From NCBI RefSeq assembly GCF_028476545.1, contig NW_026733189.1, forward strand, positions 1 through 64,000: DNA of 64,000 nucleotides, written 5' to 3'. This stretch comes from Physella acuta (lineage: Eukaryota; Mollusca; Gastropoda; Physidae). The translations under genes were made by a program, and so were the position numbers. Positions 43,796 through 56,867 of the stretch are shown in pieces. A model generated the notes under the pieces. The model did no database searches. It was given only the letters and a program-made list of their open reading frames with translations, and was not told the origin of the DNA. The stretch's first letter is position 1; every line of letters begins with the position of its first letter.

Positions 43796-46700
43796 TATTT
43801 CGTTGTTTATATTATAGCCGTTTTACATACTTACCTTCTCTCATTTTTTCTTTATCAGAACACCAAAGTAACAATGTTTTTCCTGTGCCTTTTAGTTTGC
43901 CAGTTTATTGTTATAATTTTATTTAATTGGTTTTATATTGTTTTGTTTTTTTCGCATGAGTTCAACTTTTTAGCTTCCTCTTCCATCTAGGTACATTTTC
44001 TGCCTTGACATGTTTGTCCCAATATTCTTCTGGCAGTAAAAAAAACTTTCAAGCAGCTAAAACTTAAAATAAAACTCTAGCAGATCTGTTGTCTAGAACA
44101 TATGAAATCGTATAAACAATGAGCCTTATTATGCAGCTTATACAAATACATATTTACATACTGTTTATTCTATTTTATTCATTTAGTAGACACTCAAAAC
44201 AGAAATCCTTTGCTCAGTTTGTGGTTAGATTAGACTTAAAGATTATTAATAACTTTACCTGTTTTGAAAATGTAATGTATCTATTGACTTTAAAGAAATA
44301 GTTTTAAGTAAGATAACTAATTAGCTAATATTAAAAATTCATTCAGAGGGGGTGCTGCAAATTATACAACTTTTAGAGGTAAACACTTATTAACCATTGA
44401 GATTAAGGATATTTTTAATTTGAAATAATTTTGTTTTTATTAATAATTCAATGCTCAATTTAGTATTTGTGCAGTTTCATTAAGGTATATACAATCACAG
44501 CTGTTTTTTGTGGTGTTTTATTAAACAGCTAATCACTTCCTACTATTATACCTGCTCAATGAAGCTAAACTATAGCTGTATCAGTAAGCTATACTAGACT
44601 GAACTTAACTTTACTACTAAAATAGTATCACCATTAAGCTTTGTTCTAGTGAACAGCTGTCTAATCTATAGTTGTACTAAACAGCTTCTGTTAGCTGTAC
44701 AACCAAACAGCTTTGTTAGCTGTACAACCAAACAGCTTCTGTAAGCTGTACAACTAAACAGCTTCTGTAAGCTGTACAACTATACAGCTTCTGTAAGCTG
44801 TACAACTAAACAGCTTCTGTAAGCTGTACAACCATACAGCTTTGTTAGCTCTACAAACCTCTTCTTGTTGAATTTGTTGGTGCTGTTACTATTAGATTTA
44901 GGTCATTATACACATCTGATCCAAGTATTATCCATTCCATCTTGAAGTTATTTCCATTGTTCCGCTTGTGGTGAATTTTTGTTGTGTGTTTTAAATATTT
45001 ATATTTGGAAACATTTGATGCATGAATATTGTGTAGCTGTAAATTTTAAAACTGTGCATGCAACACTAGTCTAAGACTAAGATTATGTTAGTTATCTAGG
45101 GATTTATTGTTTTGTTAAACCTTTTAGTTAGCTGCTAATTTTTTATTGTAAAATACCAGATCTTTTTTTTTTAAACGTTTGCTTATTGTGCAGTATGTCA
45201 TTCTAGCTAAATTCACATTAACAATTACTGTTTTATGTCATCAGTGTGAATGTTACTCTAATGCACCTGCATTACGCACTTGTAGCAAGGTGTTGACTAC
45301 TTTTTGTGTTATTGTTTGAGCTATTAAAAAAACATACTGTGGTTACAACTCAAGTTGTCACAACATTTAGTTGTTTGATAAGAAAAATTGTTTGTCATCG
45401 ATTCTTTAAAAATTGTCTGTGTAACTTTATTTTGGTTTGTTTGAGTGCGACAATTAGAAAACTCTTGGCTCTACCTCAAGTTTTCATATTGTAAGCAAGT
45501 TCTTGATGAAGTGTTACAAAAATTATTATACTATGCCTACTTCTAAACAAATTAATTTTGGAATCTGTCATGTATTTAAAAAAAAGTTGTTAATATTATC
45601 AAAATGTGAGAATTGAAAAAACTTTTAAAAAATCAAAGTTTCAGTAAAAAAATCTATAGCAAACTAAAAAAAGGGAATTAAAAAATAAAATACTTTTAAA
45701 AATTCAAGCTGTAAGTTGATATTGTTCTTGATCCCAATTAAGGTGTTAAACTCATGTTAAAATATTTTGTTCCATTAAAAGTTAGTGATGCATTTACACT
45801 TTTTTAAAACCTCATTGTTTTCTTAAATTGATTGTTATGTACTACCAACTTTGTAGTAATCTAAGTCTGTCTTTGTGTTTTTATCTAAGGTTGTAAATTT
45901 TACAACAGTGTAAAAATCTGTCTTATAATGTTATTAACTCATTAAGGTTTTTGTAACATTGCATCTAAGACTTCTAATGTGTTGCTGATCACAACCTTGT
46001 ATAGCTCATAACTTAAAATGTGTGCTCAACCTTTCAACTAAATGTTTTGTTTAGGCATTATTATAATAAGCTGTGTCATGATTGGTCAGTAGTGCTTTGT
46101 TCTCTATTACAATATAAATCTAATATAAATATAAATCTGTTACTACATTAATAATTCAACAGATAATTTCATTCTCATTATTAATTGCTAATTAATTAAA
46201 GTTTGCATAGACAAAATATTGATTTTGAAAAACTTGAATAGAAGAAAATTTTGTTATGTTCATCAGGTATTATTTAATTTAATCAGTTGATTTCAACCTT
46301 AGGTCACAATCAATTAATGAGGTCATAATCTATCCACAAAGTTAATTTACTAAACAAATAGCTCATCAGTTTTTTAATTTATAAACAATTACAAAAAGTG
46401 TCTATGTTTTGTTAAATTAACTAAAAAGTAGATCTCAATAAGAATTTTGATAGTTCTTTTTTCTTTATTTTTTTTTCAATGAAGCTTGTAGTTGCAATGA
46501 AGTGATTATAATATTTTAAAGATATTTTTATTCAACAGGTGGGCCTGTTTTCTTTCATGTGTATAAGTAATTCAAAATTTTAATCGAGTAGGAAATTGTA
46601 GATTTTAAAAAAAAGGTAAACAGACCAGCATGTGAATCATTAGTTTGATATTTGTTTTATTCATGTATCAATTCATTGTTAAATCTCATCCATAATTTAT

Positions 46701-47292
46701 AAATCTTTAGTTCTGTATCTTTTGGGTTGGATTAATTTTGCTTTAACATTTTGTATGCGTGTATGTTGAATCACTGGTAAAGAACATACAGATCATATAA
46801 TGTGAGGAATGTGTCTGGTTTGCCTGTGACAATTTGGTGCATGTTTTGTTTTTTTTTATGTTTTTTTTTTCTTCTTTCTTTTTTAAATATTGAAATCTTT
46901 TCATTCAAACCACCTGTTTATTTTTCTTTGTTCAAGACGGTAAAGACCTTTTTAATTTTAGAATTAATTTTTTTTTATCAATTTCTTTTTGTTTTCTAGG
47001 TTATCATAGAAGTTTAAAAAGTTTTGGAATTTAAATTTCCCTTTTCATCAAATTGTTAACTGATTATATATTTTTTTAATAGGGCAAGAAATTGCAATGT
47101 TTAAAAAGATTTGAAACAGATTTGTCATTTTAAAAAGTATTTAATTATTTAATTTTAATATTTCTGTTACATGGAGACAACAGCATAGACAGTCTGCTGA
47201 TCTCAAGAAACAACAAATTGATGATAATCCGATTATATGTTGTGTTTATGATATGTAGATTCATTTTTACATTGACCATTCATGTGAATCAC
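42820..47292. other. AT-rich interval downstream of LNPK; possibly long 3' UTR
   Basis: No exon is supported. It contains a (TA)n tract at 43755-43793 and an imperfect repeat of about 26 bases (AGCTGTACAACTAAACAGCT type) at 44640-44850. The rest is low-complexity AT. Confidence 0.5.
44640..44850. repeat. Tandem repeat, about 26-bp unit
   Basis: Units of AACAGCTTCTGTAAGCTGTA plus CAACTA repeat about six times. Each unit contains AGCTGTACA words that pair with AAGCTGT, so small hairpins are possible. Confidence 0.8.
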
Positions 47293-47505
47293 AGGTTATT
47301 AGAGTTACTTGCCCCTTAGTTTCAGTAGTTACAGCTTACTGTCTAGGTATCCTATCTAGGATCTGTAGTCACATATTGGATTCCATGAGAAGCCAGTTGA
47401 TCTTAAGGTTATTAGAGTTACTTGCCCCTTAGTTTCAGTAGTTCTGATTTTTTAAATCTAGGATCTGTATTCACATATTGGATTCCATGAAAAGCTAGCT
47501 GATCT
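47293..47505. repeat. Tandem duplication, about 113 bp, two copies
   Basis: GGTTATTAGAGTTACTTGCC and CATATTGGATTCCATGA occur in both halves in the same order. The second copy is a little shorter. Confidence 0.8.
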
Positions 47506-48484
47506 ATAGTTCTGTGTCTTATGTTTACCACATAACTAGTTAACTTATAAAATGTTCCATGTGGAACATGTAAATGCATCAGAATTTCTTTCAAGAACCT
47601 CTTTCAGGCCTCTTCCCCCTCCCCCCTAAAAAAATAAAAATAAATACATTTTAAATTTTAAGTCTACCCCCACCCCCCTGATAGTTTAAACAAAACACTG
47701 AACTGCATGTCTTGAGTTGGCCTATATTAAGTGTCTATCAACTGTAAAAGAACTCAATAAAGATTAGGCCTACTCAAAGTACTCAGCTATCTGACCTGTA
47801 TGGTTCCTTGTGGCTAAAATTTACCACATGGTATAATTTAATCAATATCCATCAATACTTAATCTTGCTTGACCCCCTGATCCAAATAAACTTGACCCCC
47901 TGAACCCCAATGACTAGAACCCCTGACCCAGCATTTATTATTTAAATTTTACACCAACTAAATGTGTGCTAGTCACCTTTTTACATGTATCTTTTGTTAA
48001 GTTTTAACTTATTTTATCTACTACCAGAATTTCTGCATAATTCCAGTTCTCTCCCCTTAAGACACAGCCTCTGAACCAGAGGTAGGGATTTGCTTGCATC
48101 ATTTAGAGAAATTAGATAGACATTGGAGCCGCTTCTCCGATACTTAGCTATTTGTTTGACACTAGGTTGATTTCTTGAATTTTTTTTGTTTTGTCTAGGA
48201 TTTCAGTTTTATAAAAAACCTTAAGGGTTTAGGTTTTTATAAGCCTTTAGGGTGTGTTGAGAGATTAACAGCACTTATAAAAGTCTTGTTACACTCATAA
48301 CAGTTATGATGGTAGCCATAGAGAGCAATGTACTTTTATGTAATACTATCTAGAGTACGTGGTGAAGTGAAATTCTCCTTATATAAATATATATATATAT
48401 ATATATATGTATCAGGTGTGAAGTGAATTTAAATTAGCTAAGTTCTTATAGCTAGCGTGGGATTGAACTTGAAAAAGAGCCTTG

Positions 48485-48643
48485 GTTTCTTTCAGACAAT
48501 TTTCTCCAGAGGGCACTTAATTGGGGGGGGGGGGGTGTAAATTATATATTTTGTTTATTTAGCCTAAGGGAAGGGAGGTAGACATGCTCTGAGCATCAGT
48601 GCTCCCCCCTTTCTGAAAAAAAACTTGCCTGAAAAAAACTCTG
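48485..48643 (+). mobile_element. hAT MITE, G/C-tract family, degenerate copy
   Basis: GGTTTCTTTCAGACAATTTTC and a G run open the element. CTTGCCTGAAAAAAACTCTG closes it. No clear target duplication is visible. A CA-rich repeat (ACACACCTACTACACA type) follows at 48710-48835. Confidence 0.5.
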
Positions 48644-48709
48644 CTGCCCAAGACAGTGAGATGTGTAGCTACCCTATGGCCCAGTGTTGTGCTGGACATC
48701 AACAAAGCA

Positions 48710-48835
48710 ACACACCTACACAACACACCTACTACACACATACCCAACACACACACCTACTACACAACACACCTACTACACACATATACAACACACACAC
48801 ACCTACTACACAACACACCTGCACAACACACCTAC
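48710..48835. repeat. CA-rich minisatellite
   Basis: CACACCTACTACACA-type units of about 15-25 bases repeat imperfectly. The short Thr/His-rich frames across it are artefacts. Confidence 0.85.
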
Positions 48836-49598
48836 ACTCAAAAACAGATTTCAACCAGATATTTCAACTCTATTTCAAACTTGAATGTAGAACTTTGTTT
48901 TGTTATTATTAACATTTTTTTTTCAAAACCAAGCTACAAAAGAAAATATAAAAAATTATTATCCATGCCTAGGCAATTAATTTTTTTTTATTGTATAATG
49001 TCAGCCTGACCTGACTGAATTATAAATACTTATGTTGTGCCTAGAAAGAAAAGCCATTGTTTACTTTTTTTAAAGGTTTTCTTAACAGGTAAATCTAGGT
49101 GTTTGATGCAGGTAGAAATTTTTGGTTTGTTTTCTGAATTTTAGTTGTGGCATGTTAATTTGTTATGGTTTAGTTGTGTAAGGCTCGAGGCTGTCTGTAT
49201 CTGTAGATATGGGTGTGTGTTTAGAGTTATAATGCTGGAACTATTTTTGTGTGCTGGGGTTTTGAAGATCTGCGCAGGTGGCCAGATTTTTAAAATTATC
49301 ACTACTTTAAATTTCAAAAGCTTTTATATAAACCTTTAGATGTAAAGGCCTTTTGATCAGCTTCTAAAATTTCGTATAAAATAGAAGCTGTTAGTACTAA
49401 GATGGTGATCTATTATATTGTAAACCACGCTCACAAAAACACAATTTATTTTCATTGCATGTTGACTTTAACCCACCAATTTTGAAGCAGTTTTTAAAGA
49501 ACATAATCTGTGTTCGCCTGTTATTTTGTAAAAAAAAATCAGCATTTATAAAACTATAATAAAAAATCTGTGAAAATCAAAATTTCACCACTTGATAA

Positions 49599-49786
49599 CA
49601 GTGGCTCTTAACCTTTATGGAAACACCAAACCCCACCAGTTTCATATGCGCACTCTCCAAACCCTTCTTCATAATTTTATCGTCAGCACTGACTAAATTC
49701 AGTTGACTATCATATGAGTCAGGTGTGTGTCTTGACCTCAGCTGAATCCCTGAAAATGTCTGGAAAAACAAGGTTAAGAACCACTG
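49599..49786. mobile_element. hAT-type MITE, CAGTGGTTCTTAACC family
   Basis: The ends CAGTGGCTCTTAACCTT and AAGGTTAAGAACCACTG are inverted repeats typical of hAT elements. The flanking 8-mers do not match, so one border has changed or rearranged. Confidence 0.65.
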
Positions 49787-49799
49787 GTCTAAATTCTGT

Positions 49800-51270
49800 G
49801 TTTTAATTATATAACTAAGTTGCTGGAATCTAGACTTGGACCGCAGACAATTGTCTGAATGTCTGTTAAACTTTATGTGATGTCTATTCAGTAACCAATT
49901 CTAACTAGGAATATATTTTTCACATGAGCTTATATTAAGGATTTTATATAATAAAAGGTGAAATTTATTTAGGCATTTAATTATAATGTATATGAAATAT
50001 AAATCCTTTTTATGTGAGTAGGATATGATGTCGGCTCTTTGATTAATGTTTGAAGCTTGCTGGTTGAAAGATGGAAGTGGTGTCATGTTGAGTTGTGGTT
50101 CCTGACTTAACGAGTGAAGTTCCTTAGGAGCAAAGTGCTGTAGTTGAGTTATCCTACTTGTGAAATCCCTTAGGAGCAAAGTACTGTGGTTGACTTGTGT
50201 TGATAGTTTAAAACTGATGTGTAGAGCGAGCACTTTCATTTTATTTTTTTCAGCTTAAAAAAAGTTAACCTGATAGAAGTAACCATGCTAATCTTAATGT
50301 TTTGTTATTGTAGTGTTTGATTTTATGTCACAATTTTGTTATCTTCAACTACAGGCTGTGACTAACAAGTCTGCTTGGAATTAGTCTGAATTATATTTAG
50401 AATTTATTTTTTTAAATATAAATATGTGTAAATTATTTGTAAAAACTTGTAGGATGTGTTCCAGTTGTTTTGTTTGATTTAGTTATTTAGCCTGCCACTG
50501 TTGTCTGTTTTACGTGATTTCTGGATATTTAGTCCATTACTGTTGCTTGTCGAACACCCGTGCTGCTTTCATTCTTTATCAAAATATTGGCTTCAGCTGT
50601 GTGAGAAATCTGGCCACAAGTGAGTGTACACTTTTCGTATGGTGTTGAAAGAGTAGAGCCTGGTACCCCCCCCCCCCCCCCTGCTTGCGATCCCCTCCCT
50701 CCTGTACCCATCCATGCAGACTTTGGTTGGGAGGAAGACATGACGTTTTTAAAAGATATTTATGTCTGGCTAGTTGCTGAGTGTGTGTGCTATTAAAACA
50801 TCTGGTTACATCAAAGAATTGTTTGTGTTTTGTTTTTCAACAAACGTAAAACATCACATATTTCTATTTTTTTTTGTAGCTGTTTGTGTGCATAGACACA
50901 CATAGAAACATCCATCAATCTACACATACATAGCCATACATACATGCACACACACAATTTTATATATATATATATATATGCTTATGTAATGCCCCGCCTC
51001 TAACAAACTAATTAACACACATAATCAAAAAGTTTTGCTAAAACCACGTTAGCTGATTACTAAGCCACATTGAACTCATCTACACATGAAACGTAAGGCT
51101 CCTTTAAAAAGGCGAAACACACAAAACAAGGATGTTTACAAGCACAGACCAAATATCAACATTGTGATTTTTATCTAACATTAAGAAACCCAAACAACGT
51201 TGTTTATCGTGATGGGATTTTAAAATCGTGGAATACACGGATTCGTTAAAGCGATAGAAAATACAACAGC
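49800..51270. other. Intergenic, no gene seen
   Basis: AT-rich DNA. Two AGCAAAGTGCTGTAGTTGA / AGCAAAGTACTGTGGTTGA words near 50128 and 50174 mark a short tandem duplication. A C run lies at 50667-50682 and a short (TA)n at 50961-50980. Confidence 0.4.
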
Positions 51271-51275
51271 AGCGG

Positions 51276-52915
51276 AACAATAGGTTTTTTTTATCTATAA
51301 TTAATACTAATAGTTTCGCTGTCTATCTATCTATCTGACAAGAACGCTCTAGAGAAAACACAAGCAAATTAAAAACATGCATAGTAATTCGAAAAACGAA
51401 GTATGACGTCGTCACATTTAGCATAGAGTAGAAAATAATATCACACACAGTAATATGACGTCATTGATTCTCGAGTAAACATTGAATAAAAAGGAAATTT
51501 GGTCTAATGTAAGTGGTTTGCGTGAAAGAGTTTCTTTCATACAATTCTTTGGGTAGGGGCGAAGCCCCATCCCCGCGTAAGAACGTCTGAGCCCACCCCC
51601 CTCCCCAACTCAAAAGAAATTTCCTCATCGATACTCTATAATAAAATTACCGCCTAATTAATGTGTCTAATCTAAAAAGTGGTTTTCTCGCAATTTCTTT
51701 AATGCAATTCTTCGGGTAGTGGCTAAGCGCGACACCAGTGTTTCTTTCAGACTTTTTCCTCCCCAGAGAGGGGTGGGGGGTACTTGAAATTTTCGGGGGC
51801 GGGGGTAGAATTTTCGGGGAGGGGGCGGACATTTCGTTGAATGGGACGGTAGACATGGGGGGGGGGGGGGGGGGGTAGGTGGGGGTGGGGGGTGGTGTGT
51901 GTGGGGGAGGTGGGGTGGTTTTAGTTTAGAGAAAAGAGACAGCACTATCAGCCTAGCGCCCGTTGTATCCTTCCTCAACGGGCCATTTTTCTCGTTAATA
52001 CTAATAGTTTCGCTGTCTGTGTATCTATTCGCTGTCTGTGTATCTAACTATCTGACAAGAACGCTCTAGAGAAAACACAAGCAAATTAAAAACCTGCATA
52101 GTAATTCGAAAAACGAAGTATGACGTCGCCACATTTAGCACAGAGTCAAGCCGGAGAGTGCACACAGTAATATGACGTCATTGATTATCGAGTAAACATT
52201 GAATAAAAAGGCAACTTTGTCTAATCTAAGTGGTTTGCGTGAAGAGTTTCTTTCATACAATTCTTCGGGTAGGGGCGAAAAATGGCCCGTTGAGGAAGGA
52301 TACACCGGGCGCTAGGTTGATAGTGCTGTCTATTTTTATCTAAACTAAAACCACCCCACCCCCCCACTCACACACCACCCCCCCCCAACACACACACACC
52401 ACTCCCCCCCCCCACCCCCCAAAAAAAACATGTCTACCGTCCCATTCAACGAAATATAATTATATACTTTTTCCAGTGTCCGCCCCCTCCCCGAAAATTG
52501 AAATTTTCGGTGGCGGGGGTAGAAGGGGGCGGACACTGGAAAAAGTATATAATTATATTTCGTTGAATGGGACGGTAGACATGTTTTTTTAGGGGGGTGG
52601 GTGGGGGGGGGTGGTGTGTGTGTGGGGGGGGGGGGGGTGAGTGGGGGGGGGTGGTGGTTTTAATTTAGACTTTTTCCTCCCCGGAGAGGGGTGGGGGTAC
52701 TTGAAATTTTCGGTGGCGGGGGTAGAATTTTCGGGGAGGGGGCGGACACTGGAAAAAGTATATAATTATATTTCGTTGAATGGGACGGTAGACATGTTTT
52801 TTTGGGGGTGGGGGGTGGGGGGGGTGGGGTCTGGTGGTTTTAGTTTAGAGAAAAGAGTCAGCACTATCAGCCTAGCGCCCGTTGTATCCTTCCTCAACGG
52901 GCCATTTTTCTCGTT
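51276..52915. repeat. Composite of direct and inverted repeats with G-rich hAT MITE pieces
   Basis: A direct repeat pairs 51276-51560 with 51995-52275 (both with TTTCGCTGTCT, GACAAGAACGCTCTAGAGAA, TGACGTCATTGAT, CGAGTAAACATTGAATAAA). A hAT end CAGTGTTTCTTTCAGAC begins at 51736. From 52277 the sequence turns back on itself: ATGGCCCGTTGAGGAAGGAT (52285) is the inverse of the segment near 52885. CTACCGTCCCATTCAACG (52433) is the inverse of segments near 52565 and 52777. Long G, C and GT runs lie inside. Confidence 0.75.
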
Positions 52916-53059
52916 AATAATATGCATCATCTTACTTTATGACGTGCTCCGTAAGTTTATATTTAAGAATAAACAATGTAGGCCTATTCTCTATTTTTAA
53001 AAAAAATCAAATGTGTTTACAATAGCGACACCTTTCGGGAAGGGGGTAGGTTCTTTTAT

Positions 53060-53998
53060 GGATGTCCCACTCAAATAACACAATATCCCTGCATGTGGCC
53101 CTGTGTTCCTGCCACGTGACACTGTCACATGGCACTGAGTCCTTGTCACATGATGCAGTATCCCTGACACCTAACTTAGTATTGCTGTCACATGACCCAG
53201 TATCTCTGTCACATGACCTAGTATCTCTGTATTACATGACCCAGTACCCTTATCACATGATCCAGTATCTGTCACATGACCCAGTATCTGTCACATGACC
53301 CAGTATCTGTCACATGACCCAGTACCCCTGTCACAATACCCAGTATCTGTCACATGACCCAGTATCTGTCACATGACCCAGTATCTGTCACATGACCCAG
53401 TATCTGTCACATGACCCAGTATCTGTCACATGACCCAGTATCTGTCACATGACCCAGTACCCCTGTCACATGACCCAGTACCCCTGTCACATGACCCAGT
53501 ACCCCTGTCACATGACCCAGTACCCCTGTCACATGACCCAGTACCCCTGTCACATGACCCAGTACCCCTGTCACATGACCCAGTATCCCTATCACATGAC
53601 CCAGTATCTGTCACATGACCCAGTACCCCTGTCACATGACCCAGTATCTGTCACATGACCCAGTATCTGTCACATGACCCAGTATCTGTCACATGACCCA
53701 GTATCTGTCACATGACACAGTATCTGTCACATGACCCAGTATCCCTATCACATGACCCAGTACCCCTGTCACATGACCCAGTATCTGTCACATGACACAG
53801 TATCTGTCACATGACCCAGTATCCCTATCACATGACCCAGTATCTGTCACATGACCCAGTATCTGTCAATTGACCCAGTATCTGTCACATGACCCAGTAT
53901 CCCTATCACATGACCCAGTATCTGTCACATGACCCAGTATCCCTGTCACATGACCTAGTATCTGTCACATGGCCCAGTATCTGTCACATGATGACCCT
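53060..53998. repeat. Minisatellite, 19/21-bp CACATGACCCAGTA units
   Basis: Two unit types, CACATGACCCAGTATCTGT (19 bp) and CACATGACCCAGTACCCCTGT (21 bp), alternate in blocks for about 45 copies, with more degenerate units at the left edge. Open frames on both strands reflect the absence of stops in the unit and are not genes. Confidence 0.95.
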
Positions 53999-54142
53999 GT
54001 CTTAGAAAACCACACAACACTGGCATTAGAGTAAAACCCAGAAAGAAAGAAATTTATTAAAAAGGAAGACTATAATTGATCTGGAAACGATCAGTTGAGA
54101 AAGGAACGAAGGATGCTGGAATGACATGGTCCGAAGTAAAGA

Positions 54143-54290
54143 AAAGCTCTGATGGGCACCTAATTCATGTTAGGGAAAACAAAGGCGTCTGGGCATAGTG
54201 CCGACCACATTATCCACTTGTATGCTGAGGTCATTGAACAGATGAACTCTACTTCATCTGCCCCGTGTGTCTTGGGCATGAACGGGAAAA
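54143..54290 (+). mobile_element. SINE family 2, head missing
   Basis: GATGGGCACCTAATTCATGT, GTTAGGGAAAACAAAGGCG and TGAACTCTACTTCATCTGCC match the body and tail. Confidence 0.75.
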
Positions 54291-54547
54291 AATGATTAAA
54301 AAACATTTGATATCGCTGCCAATGATTTATCTTAATTTGAACCGTATATATGAATTGATTAAACTGTTGTTTTTTTTGACAACGTTTTAATGACGTCACA
54401 TTCTTGCAGGTTATTTGTGATGTTGATTGATGAGGTGGAATTCAATTAAATTTGAACCATTTTTTTTCGCAACAATGCATTTTTCTTTAATTTTTTTTTT
54501 GTCTGATTTTTTTTTTTTGCGTCAATCTGCAACAATAGGGTTGGGGT

Positions 54548-54810
54548 CAGTAGCGTAGCGGGGGGGGGCGGGGGGACATATGTCCCCGGGCGCCGACCTT
54601 AGGGGGCGCCAAAATGGGTTGGAAAAGTAAATAGAAAGGTTGAGGGGGGTGCAAATCGAAAGTTTGAGGGGAGGGGGGTGCAAATCAAAATCTCAAAGGG
54701 GGGGTGCAAATCGAAAGTTTGAGGGGGGGGGGGTGGAAATCAAAATCTCGAGAGGGGGTGCAAATCGAAAAGTTTGTCCCCGGGCGCCGGGAAGGGTCGC
54801 TAAGCCTCTG
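54548..54810. mobile_element. hAT MITE, CAGTGGCGTAGCGAGG family
   Basis: The left end is CAGTAGCGTAGCGGGG and the right GGGTCGCTAAGCCTCTG. A perfect 8-bp duplication GTTGGGGT flanks it (54540-54547, 54811-54818). The interior has four GGGGTGCAAATCGAAAGTTT or similar tandem units, a local expansion not seen in the copy at 18814. Confidence 0.88.
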
Positions 54811-55287
54811 GTTGGGGTAAAAACATATCTGACACATGAACCGCACCCTTATTGGGTCTATCTCTGTTGGTCCATTTTTGTATTGTGACGGTATTATAAA
54901 CATAAGATAAGGTCGACAGCCTTATTTAGCCCATCACTAATTGGTTCCCTATGTATTGTGACTATTTATATTAATTACTGTATTAGTGACGGTATTTTAT
55001 GGTAACGTCTGCTTTTGTTGCAGGGAGTGATCGCCCCTAAATCCGACACTTTCGTTCATTGATCTTCCACTGAAGTAAATATTACCCAGTCTGTTAAAAA
55101 AATGAGACAAAAATTAGATGATGTAGAAAATATTACACTCTCTGTTAAGACGTGAGTCAGATATCTGATGATATATGTACTTTAAATTTGGCTTTGATCA
55201 ACTTTTAGATTTAATGAGAGACTACAATAGAATAAATCATTTTGGTTTTCTTTCCGTGACTTTTTGTGAGTAGTTTCGCTGTCTTTC

Positions 55288-55600
55288 TTGTTCTTCGTTC
55301 TTAATTCTAATGTTGAAAGGGTTTTCCTCCAACACAATGAAGTGTTACGTGTCAACTTGTTATGCACCATATCATATAGGCCAATGCCCCCGATTTCAGC
55401 CTGCTTTTCTTTTTGGATTTGCTTCCATAGCCTTTGCCCAACCAAGAACAAATTACAAGGCAGTAGTTGTTTGATTTTGGAGTTGTCTATTGTAAACGAA
55501 TTGCTGTCCCCAGCTATTGAGCCCCATCTGCCTGAGGCTTCGAACTCGAGACTTTTCGGTTTAGCATCAATGAGCTTTACTGACTCGACCACACCAACCT
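55288..55600 (-). mobile_element. SINE family 1 copy
   Basis: The minus-strand body matches 13028-13383: CAGCCTGCTTTTCTTTTTGG, CCTTTGCCCAACCAAGAAC, GTTTGATTTTGGAGTTG, then GAGACTTTTCGGTTTAGCA in the tRNA-like head. The tail TTCTTCGTTCTTAATTCTAA is at the left edge. Confidence 0.85.
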
Positions 55601-55796
55601 CCTGTTTCCGGTTAACAATCCTCATCTGCCCTGTGGAGGCACCATCACTGAAATATAATCCCAAAAAACCTTGCAAGCGTTATTTATAAAAGACATTTTA
55701 AAGTAATTAAGACTGGTGACTTGAAATAAACCCTCACCACAAAGACGTGTATAAATTAAATGATAATAAGAAAAGATTCCTCTGTAGACCTAACGA

Positions 55797-56013
55797 TGAC
55801 GTGGAGTTCATATGTTTCTGTGACCTTGGCATATAAAGGGATAATGTGGTCAGCACTATGCCCAGCCGCCTTTACTTTCCCTAACGTGAATTAGGTACCC
55901 ATCACTATCATCAGAGTTGGGTGAACTCAGGGACGTTCCACTAAATAGAACATTGATTCGAACTCGATACTATCGGGTTAGCAGTCTAGCGCTCCACCGC
56001 TAGGCCACACCGA
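55797..56013 (-). mobile_element. SINE family 2 copy
   Basis: GACGTGGAGTTCATATG (tail), GCCTTTACTTTCCCTAACG, GGTACCCATCACTATCATCA (with a small insertion) and GGGTTAGCAGTCTAGCGC plus GCTAGGCCACACC (head) identify it. Confidence 0.85.
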
Positions 56014-56312
56014 TGATAATAAGAAAAAACTAAAATCTCATCTCCTGATGACTTCATATGACAGTTTTCCACCCAATAATTTTTAACTTTATTTCAGCTC
56101 ACTGTTAATTTTTTTGGCAGATTTCTGTCAGTGTTACTCTACTGGTAGTACTTACACAACAGTAGTTAAGCCGCCATCAAGTTTACCCCACACGTGATTA
56201 GACCTATAGCGAACAATCTCTGTTGACACATCTGATCACATGATCACGTGACAGCTTACTCACTACACAGAGGCTCCACATGCAAGGGACATCACTAACA
56301 TGTATATATAAT

Positions 56313-56458
56313 GAGTGTTTCTTCCAGACGTTTTTCTCCGGGGGGGGGGGGGGGCATTGGTAAAAAAAGTATATACTTTTATACAAATTCCATTTCGTTA
56401 GGGGGGGGGGGGAGCGGGTAGACTTTAATCCCCGATGAGATGCCTGGAAGAAACTCTG
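56313..56458 (+). mobile_element. hAT MITE, G/C-tract family, short copy
   Basis: The left end is GAGTGTTTCTTCCAGACG (first base changed) and the right CTGGAAGAAACTCTG. A perfect 8-bp duplication TATATAAT flanks it (56305-56312, 56459-56466). Two G runs surround AAAGTATATACTTTTATAC. Confidence 0.88.
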
Positions 56459-56517
56459 TATATAATACAAGGGACGTAATTATAAGTTACCATACTTAGC
56501 GTAACACTGACAGAACC

Positions 56518-56790
56518 AATGTTTTTACAAGCTTTTATTTAGCTCGCAACGTTTGTTTGTTTGTAGTTTGTTTGTGGGTTTCTGGCAAATCTTGTAACTC
56601 AATTTTGACCCACTTCTAATGCAACGATTTCGTTCAAACTTTCCAGATATGTTCAATTTCGATGACAATACAAGTCAGTTTTAATCTAATTAGATGTTTA
56701 ATTAGTTATTAAAAATAAATTAAACTGTTTCGAAACTAAGGGGAGATAAACAAATTAAATCACCCGATAGATTACTATATTCAATAACAG
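56518..56790. repeat. Dispersed repeat, same opening as at 569
   Basis: TTTTTACAAGCTTTTATTTA and a GTTTGTTTG run are followed by CTTGTAACTCAATTTTGACC. The opening is shared with the segment at about 569; the rest differs. Class unknown. Confidence 0.4.
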
Positions 56791-56867
56791 AAGGGGAGAT
56801 AACTAGCTAGACGCGATCACCATAACAGTCTGCTGAGCAGTGGTTCTCGAGAATGTTTGCCATCGTG

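Noticed and set aside
53407-53658. Repeat-protein-like frames on both strands (HVTGVLG, SHDPVPL)
   Set aside because: They are translations of the 19/21-bp CACATGACCCAGTA minisatellite; both strands are open only because the unit has no stop.
53060-53998. Possible CRISPR array
   Set aside because: Units are contiguous with no unique spacers, and the genome is plainly eukaryotic.
55182-55676. 164-codon minus-strand open frame
   Set aside because: Most of it overlaps SINE family 1; no domain, and its edges do not match exon borders.
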